From positions 1 through 12,786 of the forward strand of contig JAHHLP010000417.1 in assembly GCA_018679295.1 (NCBI GenBank): 12,786 nt of DNA, read 5' to 3'. This DNA is from Rhodothermia bacterium. GTDB taxonomy: Bacteria; Bacteroidota; Rhodothermia; Rhodothermales; JABDKH01. The notes beneath the pieces are model-generated. The model saw only the letters and a program-made list of their open reading frames with translations, did not search any database and was not told where the DNA came from. The translations under genes were made by a program, and so were the position numbers. Shown here piece by piece: positions 1 to 5,600 of the stretch (within the stretch, counting starts at the first letter, position 1; each line of letters starts with the position of its first letter).

Positions 1-239
1 CGACGACGAGCGCGAGCACCGGCTGGCAGCCGGCACCGTGGACCTCGAGGGGCCAGGCCGGCGCCGACCAGCGCACACCGGACCTCTCCTCCGTGATACA
101 GGAGATTGTCAGCCGCGGCGACTGGAACTCTGGCAACGCGATGGCCATCCTCGTCAGCGGATCGGGCGAACGCACCGCAGAGTCCTACAACGGCGACTCC
201 AACGGCGCTCCGCTACTGCACATCGAGTGGACGTATTAG
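1..239 (+). CDS. 3' end of an extracellular protein with a C-terminal beta-sandwich-like module (partial)
   Basis: An open frame (codons starting at base 3) runs in from the left edge and stops with TAG at 237-239, giving 78 visible residues and no start. The residues read PDLSSVIQEIVSRGDW, then SGNAMAILVSGSGERTAES, and finish APLLHIEWTY. I recognise this from memory as a module ending secreted multi-domain proteins of marine bacteria: a 'QEIV-R-W-SGNA' strand, a 'GSGxRTAES' turn and an 'APLLHIE' last strand. It resembles DNRLRE/carbohydrate-binding-like beta-sandwiches, but I cannot assign a named family with certainty. The protein ends right after the module, with no extra sorting domain. 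What the full protein does cannot be told from this fragment. Confidence 0.75.
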   Translation, partial: TTSASTGWQPAPWTSRGQAGADQRTPDLSSVIQEIVSRGDWNSGNAMAILVSGSGERTAESYNGDSNGAPLLHIEWTY

Positions 240-254
240 GTTGCGAAATGATCA

Positions 255-281
255 CCGCTTGGCCCCGCAGGGGCCGAGCGG
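255..281 (+). terminator. Stem-loop after the left-edge gene, possible terminator
   Basis: A 12-bp stem pairs 255-266 with 270-281 around the 3-nt loop GCA, with one T-G wobble. It begins 16 bases after the stop codon of the left-edge gene. No T-run follows directly (the next bases are ggtcacttcacc), so it would be a weak intrinsic terminator or a 3'-end-protecting hairpin. The rest of 282-430 shows no gene. Confidence 0.5.
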
Positions 282-433
282 GGTCACTTCACCATCTGAC
301 TCGATAATGTTCTTTTTGCATTGCATACCTAAAAACTGGATTTCAATCCGTCCTTGACATTTTGCAGGATGCCCGGTCGGCTCACCACGAGCCGGTTCGC
401 GCACGCCCAAAGGGGTGGCATCCTTGAGTTAAT

Positions 434-455
434 TCCCTATCTGCGCGGGCAGGGG
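434..455 (+). promoter_or_regulatory. Leader element copy 1 (shared with the small-peptide gene)
   Basis: The core TCCCTATCTGCGCGGGC at 434-450, followed by A and GGG, recurs at 2108-2128 with one mismatch in 21. As RNA, 434-438 can pair with 451-455 (four Watson-Crick pairs and one U-G), leaving a 12-nt loop. The base differences between the two copies keep this pairing. It lies 29-49 bases before the protease start codon. It could be a structured leader or a protein-binding site. I know no named family that it matches. Confidence 0.55.
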
Positions 456-481
456 TCCTTTACAAAAAGGAGCGCGCAGAT
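439..481 (+). promoter_or_regulatory. Start-site-occluding RNA hairpin in the protease leader
   Basis: ATCTGCGCG (439-447) is a perfect inverted repeat of CGCGCAGAT (473-481), which ends one base before the ATG at 483. Nested inside, TCCTTT (456-461) pairs perfectly with AAAGGA (466-471) around loop ACAA, burying most of the Shine-Dalgarno AAAAAGGAG (464-472). Together this is 15 base pairs closing the ribosome site. The 5' arm of the outer stem is the loop of the element at 434-455. The leader could therefore form a pseudoknot or switch between two folds. That would fit translational control (thermosensor, ligand or protein binding), but the trigger is unknown. Confidence 0.6.
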
Positions 482-482
482 C

Positions 483-1907
483 ATGAAAAAAGCAGTTCTC
501 ACAACCCGGTCCCTACTGTCCCTCGTTCTCGCGGTGGCCTTTCTTACAGGGTGCAGCGATTCAGTCCTGAGTGACACCGACACTACAGCCGGCATCCAGG
601 ACTCCGAAGCAGAGTCTTCGTTCACCAAGCTCCGGCACAGCCATCTCTTGAGAGCGAAGTTTCTCTCTCGAACCAAGGTCCTTGAGCGCTATGAGAGCCT
701 TGCCGCGAGTGACGATTTCGTCCTTGGCATGAGCAAGGTCCTTGAGCGCTACAAAGTTTTGGAGCGCTATGAGTCATACGATGGCGTGGTCATCAAACGC
801 CGATACCGAAATGCCATCGATGGCTTTGCTGTCCATATCCAGGATTCACTGATGTCGATTGAGGACTTCCTCTCTATCGTCGAGAATGACGGTGATATCT
901 CATGGATCGAACCGGATATAAAGGTCAACAACGCACAGCCGAAGCGTTCGAACCTCAAGCCTGGTGCTCGGCAGTATCTTCCGTGGGGCGTCGAGCGAGT
1001 GGGCGCGGGCATTGGCTCGTCGGCATCCGTGGACGCTGACATCTTCGTCCTGGACGGAGGCATCGAGTGGACGGACCTCAATGAATCCGGTGACGTCGAC
1101 GTCGTTGTGTCCGGCTCCGGAAATGCGATGTCGGCCGCTCACGGGACGCACATTGCCGGGACGGCCGCTGCCGAGGACAACTCGCGTGGCGTAGTTGGTG
1201 TTGCTCCTGGTGCCCGGGTACACAGCTACAAAGTTCTGAATGGTGCGGGCAATGCCAAGCTGTCTGACGTAATTGAGGCAGTGGATCGAATCACTGCCAT
1301 GAAGCTTGCCGAGCCCTCGCGGCCGATGGTGGTAAACATCAGCTTCGGCGCAGACATCGGCACGACTGAATACAACGGACTGGACGAAGCGATCGCCAAC
1401 TCAATCGCGGCCGGTGTAGTGTACGTTATCGCGGCCGGAAATGAGGGCATCGATGCTTCGACCGTCACGCCGGCACATGTTACGGAGGCGATCACCGTCG
1501 GAGCGTACGACCGCTACGACACGTTTGCCTCGTTCTCGAACTTCGGGCCGACTGTGGACCTGCTGGCACCGGGTGTGGACATCGAGTCACTCAGCCCATC
1601 CCGCCGGCCGTTTGCACCACCGGTTCTGATGACGGGTACGTCAATGGCCGCGCCGCACGTAGCGGGAGCAGCCGCTCTGTATCTGGATGCAAAGCCGTCA
1701 GCGACCCCGCAGGAGGTACTCGAAGCGCTGACAGCAGCTGCCCAGCCGGGGATCGCAGCCGTGCCGGTAAACACAACCTCACTTTCGGTGCACGTGGCCG
1801 GGTTGCTGTGGTCTGCTGTCGACGGCTTCACCTCGTTGACGAATGTGGAGTCAAGCGTATCCGACAGGCTGAAGCCGGGCAAGGGCCGCGGTAAGGGTCG
1901 CCGATAA
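483..1907 (+). CDS. Subtilisin-family (S8) serine protease, lipoprotein
   Basis: Secreted serine endopeptidase of the subtilase family, 474 residues. A lipoprotein signal peptide ends in the lipobox LTGC, with Cys24 as the lipidated residue, so the protein should be anchored in a membrane. Residues 65-96 hold three KVLERY units. Residues about 98-150 look like an I9-type inhibitory propeptide. The catalytic domain shows Asp191 (FVLDGG), His220 (AAHGTHIAGT), the oxyanion Asn320 (VIAAGNEG) and Ser387 (TGTSMAAPHVAG), so it should be active. The tail is short and basic (KPGKGRGKGRR). I chose the ATG at 483 because AAAAAGGAG lies at 464-472 and the signal peptide begins there; the open frame reaches back to 354, but that extension has no signal peptide at its front. 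Its substrate is unknown. It is a single-gene unit closed by a strong terminator. Confidence 0.93.
   Translation: MKKAVLTTRSLLSLVLAVAFLTGCSDSVLSDTDTTAGIQDSEAESSFTKLRHSHLLRAKFLSRTKVLERYESLAASDDFVLGMSKVLERYKVLERYESYDGVVIKRRYRNAIDGFAVHIQDSLMSIEDFLSIVENDGDISWIEPDIKVNNAQPKRSNLKPGARQYLPWGVERVGAGIGSSASVDADIFVLDGGIEWTDLNESGDVDVVVSGSGNAMSAAHGTHIAGTAAAEDNSRGVVGVAPGARVHSYKVLNGAGNAKLSDVIEAVDRITAMKLAEPSRPMVVNISFGADIGTTEYNGLDEAIANSIAAGVVYVIAAGNEGIDASTVTPAHVTEAITVGAYDRYDTFASFSNFGPTVDLLAPGVDIESLSPSRRPFAPPVLMTGTSMAAPHVAGAAALYLDAKPSATPQEVLEALTAAAQPGIAAVPVNTTSLSVHVAGLLWSAVDGFTSLTNVESSVSDRLKPGKGRGKGRR
675..770 (+). repeat. Three KVLERY-coding repeats inside the protease gene
   Basis: The hexapeptide KVLERY is encoded at 675-692, 735-752 and 753-770, the last two directly in tandem. 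The first two copies are nearly identical in DNA (aaggtccttgagcgcta). The third uses aaagttttggagcgctat, so synonymous sites have drifted while the peptide stayed fixed, which points to selection on the protein. The segment sits between the lipid anchor and the propeptide and may be a charged helical linker. Confidence 0.85.
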
Positions 1908-1936
1908 GCGCAGAAGTTTCATTCCAGGAACAACCG

Positions 1937-1966
1937 CCCCGGGGAATCCTCCCCGGGGTTTTTTTT
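1937..1966 (+). terminator. Strong intrinsic terminator of the protease gene
   Basis: CCCCGGGGA (1937-1945) pairs perfectly with TCCCCGGGG (1950-1958) around loop ATCC, followed by eight T (1959-1966). It lies 29 bases after the protease stop codon. Confidence 0.95.
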
Positions 1967-2222
1967 GCCCGCCGGTGTCCGTTCACTTAAGGAAACGCTT
2001 TATTCGCCGATACTCTTGCCATGAGTTGTGCCCGGTCATCACTTCCGATGGCTCGCGTACGCACGGACAATGCACTTCTTTCGTGCGGCACAACCATTGA
2101 CATAACGTCCCTATCTGCGCGGGCGGGGACATCCGATGCATCCGGCGAAGGGTCGCAATTCGGAATCTCTCGCACGTCCGCTTGTTGGTGACGAACCAGC
2201 TCATCTCAAAACAGGAGATACT
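1967..2222 (+). promoter_or_regulatory. Long upstream/leader region of the small-peptide gene
   Basis: This 256-base stretch shows no convincing gene. With the terminator before it, the non-coding stretch is 315 bases. From the shared element to the ATG there are 94 bases, a long leader for a 49-codon gene. Visible pairings are CGCACG (2060-2065) with CGTGCG (2082-2087), GTTGTGC (2025-2031) with GCACAAC (2088-2094), GTTGGT (2184-2189) with ACCAGC (2195-2200), and ATCTC (2203-2207) with GAGAT (2215-2219). The last of these involves the Shine-Dalgarno AGGAG (2213-2217). TTGACA occurs at 2097-2102 but has no convincing -10 partner, so I place no promoter. Confidence 0.4.
2107..2130 (+). promoter_or_regulatory. 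Leader element copy 2
   Basis: TCCCTATCTGCGCGGGC (2108-2124) followed by GGGG repeats the element at 434-454 (20/21). Here GTCCCT (2107-2112) can pair with GGGGAC (2125-2130), six pairs including one U-G, around the same 12-nt loop. In this copy the loop finds only a short partner near the start codon (TATCT at 2112-2116 with AGATA at 2216-2220), so the start-occluding fold of copy 1 is not clearly repeated. Confidence 0.55.
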
Positions 2223-2372
2223 ATGAAGCGGGCAGTATTAGTCATTGCCATTTCTGCGGCAGCGGTACTCGGCGGGCTCAACCTGACTCCGAGCCACGCA
2301 GCTGCAGCCGAGGCGAATCTGTCAACCAACCAGTCACCGGTCACCTACGCCAAGCTGCTCACCAGGAGCTAG
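2223..2372 (+). CDS. Small secreted peptide, unknown function
   Basis: A 49-residue protein that I do not recognise. It starts MKRAVLVIAI and continues with a hydrophobic, Ala/Gly-rich stretch and a likely signal-peptidase site near SHA-AAAEA (about residue 30). The mature product would be only about 20-25 residues, with ANLSTNQSPVTYAKLLTRS at its end. The ATG is supported by AGGAG (2213-2217), five bases upstream. A textbook terminator follows 32 bases after the stop, so it is a complete, separate transcript and not the head of a longer gene. No cysteines and no membrane helix remain after the signal peptide. It could be a signalling peptide, a protease substrate or a small envelope component. 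It may also be a decayed gene, but the intact ribosome site, signal peptide and terminator argue for a real one. Confidence 0.65.
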   Translation: MKRAVLVIAISAAAVLGGLNLTPSHAAAAEANLSTNQSPVTYAKLLTRS

Positions 2373-2404
2373 CGGCCGCACGAGGAAAACGGTTAATAGA
2401 AAAC

Positions 2405-2435
2405 GCCCGGGACAAAGTCGTCCCGGGCTTTTTTT
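2405..2435 (+). terminator. Strong intrinsic terminator of the small-peptide gene
   Basis: GCCCGGGAC (2405-2413) pairs perfectly with GTCCCGGGC (2420-2428) around a 6-nt loop, followed by seven T (2429-2435). From 2436 to 2590 I see nothing further that I can support. Confidence 0.95.
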
Positions 2436-2590
2436 GTGGGCGACGTTCCTGTACTGTCGAGCCACGGCCGGGTCGTTCTCTGACAAGGCTCATGATTCAA
2501 AAGGCCGTCGAGTCCAGCCCAAGTCACTGCCCGCATTGCGGCCGTCCGCGACATTTCGTCTCGGCTGGAGTAGGCCACGCTGTAAACGAA

Positions 2591-2622
2591 GAAAGGGCCG
2601 CCGGAAATCCGACGACCCTTTC
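2591..2622 (-). terminator. Terminator of the hybrid sensor kinase gene
   Basis: Read on the minus strand, a 14-bp stem (2622-2609 with 2604-2591, loop ATTT) pairs completely with two U-G wobbles. The same sequence on the + strand gives two C-A mismatches, so the structure belongs to minus-strand RNA. It is followed by the T-rich TTCGTTT and lies 46 bases after the kinase stop codon. The T-run is imperfect. Confidence 0.65.
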
Positions 2623-2668
2623 AGATCCACTTTCGCCCGGGCGACCGGCGAACGTGCATCCGGGTGGA

Positions 2669-5600
2669 CTACGATGGGGACTCTATGCTATCCGCATTTC
2701 CGCTTGGGCGCCGTGACGAACTCAAGGCTGGACGATCCTGAAAGTCCGACTCGCCGGCCTTACCGGCAGCCGCGTCGAGCTGTACGACGAACGCACTGCC
2801 CACGCCGACTTCGCTTTCGACCCATACCATTCCGTTATGCATTTCGACAATCTGTTTCACGATGCTTAGACCAAGACCTGTCGACGATTCGCCACCGGTC
2901 GGCTGATTCGAGAGCTTCTGAAACTTGTCGAACACCTTCGGTAGCTCATCGTCGCTGATGCCAGGGCCGTTGTCACTTACCTCGAAGCGCACCTTGTCGG
3001 TTTCGTTCTCGACCTTGACCCAGATCTCACTACCTTTATCGGAATATTTGACCGCGTTGTTAACCAGGTTGTCGAGCGCCTCTTGCAACCGGTCAAAATC
3101 GGCCATCACAATGCTCTTGCCTTCTCCCACCTGGGAAATGTGAATCACCTGCTGCTTTAGTTCCGCCTGTTTCTGGCTCTTGTGTACAACCAGCTGTGCA
3201 AGCGTTCCAAGATCTACCGGACGCATATTGAGCTCGAACTTGCCGCTCTCGAGAGCCGAGGAGTCCAGGAGTTGCGTCACCAAACGCAGCATCTCGTCGG
3301 ACGACGAGAAGATGAGGTCCACGAGTTCGTTAAGGTGGGAAGAGGATTCAATCTCTTCCTTTAGAATCCGCGAGAACTCACGAATAGCGGTGAGCGGATT
3401 CTTCATGTCGTGAGAAGCAATATTGAGCAGCTGGCTCTTCAGTTCGGACGCCTCTCGGAGTGTCTGGTTCGCATCCTCAAGCTCTTCATTGAGACCTTTC
3501 AGCTGAGCTGCCTGTTCACGCATACTGACCAGATTCGCCACGCGTACGCGCAACTCCTCAGCGTTGAAAGGTTTGGAAAGGTAGTCGTCCGAGCCGGCCT
3601 GCAATCCTTCAATCTTTGCCTCAAGCGAAGCCTTCGATGTAAGTAAAATCACAGGAATGTGGCTATACCGCTCGTCCGACTTCACCTTGCGGCAGAACTC
3701 GTACCCGTCCATGCGCGGCATCATGACGTCGCTGATGATGAGATCGGGCACTCGCTTCTCCAACTTCTCGAGACCATCCACGCCGTCCTTCGCGACCTCG
3801 ATGTTATAGATCGCGTCGAGGCATCCCACGACGTAGTTTCGGATGTCCGCGCTGTCATCCACCACGAGCAGGTTCTTGCGGTCTCCGACCGGTACGGCCG
3901 AGTCCGTGACGGCGGAAGTCGTGTCCAGATCCTCGAATACCGCCATTTCCATCATCGGGCCACGAGAGATCTCGTAGAGGTCGGTGGCCTCCTCGTCATC
4001 CAGAATCTCGAAATTCTTGAGGTGCTGGGTACCCTTCGGCAAGACCACGATGAACTCGGTACCGGCGCCGACTTCGCTTTCGACGCGGATCGTCCCACCG
4101 TGGAGTTCAACCATCTCCTTCACCAGAGACAGTCCGATTCCGGTTCCCTCCTGGACTCTGGAGACCGTGCCATCAACCTGATGGAAGCGATCGAAAATGT
4201 GAGTTAACTCCTCTTTCGGAATGCCCTGGCCAGTGTCCGCGACCCGGATCTCTACTGCATCATACTCCGCACCGCGAATGACATGACGAACTTCCTGAAT
4301 GGAGACAGAAATCCGGCCTTCTTCAGGAGTGAATTTGATCGCGTTGGAGAGGAGGTTGAAGAAGACCTTCTCCAGGTTCTCAGGATCAAAGAAGAGGTTG
4401 ATATTGCTCGAGAGTGCGTCCAGTGACAGATCGATGCCTTCCTTCTCGGCGAACGCAGTGAATGACATGACTACACCCTCCAGCATCTGGACGATGTTGC
4501 CCTCGATGACCTTAAGTGTCAGACTGCCGGACTCAAGTTTCGAGAGGTCCAGTAGCTGATTGATCAAGCGAAGCAGTCGTCGGGAGTTACGCAGCATGAT
4601 CTCCAACTGGCGCGAGAGCGCTGGGCTGACCGGACCGTACATGCCCGTGATGGCATTCTCGAGAGGCCCGATCGTGAGCGTGAGCGGGGTTCTGAACTCA
4701 TGCGAGATGTTGCCGAAGAAACGCGACTTGATGCGGTCCATGTCGCGCAGTCTTTCAGCCTGAGCCTCTATCACCGACTTGGCGCGCTCCGCAATGTCCT
4801 TCTGTTCCTCCGCCTCGCGGCGCGCGGTTTCCGTTTCCTTCAGAGCCGATTCCGTCCGCTCCTTTTCCTCGCGCAGGTCTTTCGTTCGCTCCTCAACTAG
4901 ATCCTCAAGCTCAATCTGACGCTGTTTTAGGTGTCTAACTCGAATTCTATAGAACAGGAAGGGAAGCGAGACCGACAAGAGTATGCCGAGGACCAGGAAC
5001 CACGTCGTCTGATAAAAGAACGGCTTCAGGTAGAACGACGCGCTCGCCGAGGTCTTGCTCCATACGCCGTCACTGTTCGAAGCGCGAACCTGGAACGCGT
5101 AGTCTCCCGGGGACAGGTTTGTGTAGAAAGCGACCCGTCGCTGTCCGGCGTCCACCCAGGTCTCATCGACACCTTGCAGCATGTACTGGTAATTGACCTT
5201 CTCTGCCGCAATAAAGCTCAGCCCGACGTAGCGAAACTCAAACTTGTGGGTTCCGGGCTTCAGTGTGATGCGTTCGCCATCGAGCACCTTTACGCTCTTG
5301 CCGTCCGCCGAGATGGACTCCACATGCACGAGCGGCGGAAGCGGATTGACCATGATCGCTTCCGGGTCCACCGAGACAAAACCCTTGTCCGACGGAAACC
5401 AGAGCCGACCATCGAGACCCTTCCAACCAGCGGGCTGAAAACCGCCGTTAAACTCGTCACTGCGAAGCCCATCGGTTCGATCGAAATACTCGGAGATAAC
5501 CCGGTCAGTGTTGCCATCTGCAAAGGAGTTAAGGCCAACCCTGCTTACCCGGAAGATTCCTTTATTGCAGGTCATCCACAGGTATCCCGTGTCATCCTCT

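Noticed and set aside
354..359. TTGACA as a -35 box for the protease, and the same hexamer at 2097-2102 for the peptide gene
   Set aside because: Neither has a reasonable -10 box at 16-18 bases. The distances to the shared element also differ greatly (75 and 6 bases).
354..482. N-terminal extension of the protease by 43 residues from an upstream start
   Set aside because: It would put the signal peptide and lipobox in the interior, and the start at 483 has a good Shine-Dalgarno. The extension covers the structured leader.
2492..2716. Possible 74-residue zinc-ribbon-like protein with CPHC
   Set aside because: It has only one CxxC, no ribosome site, runs through the kinase terminator and overlaps the kinase 3' end antisense.
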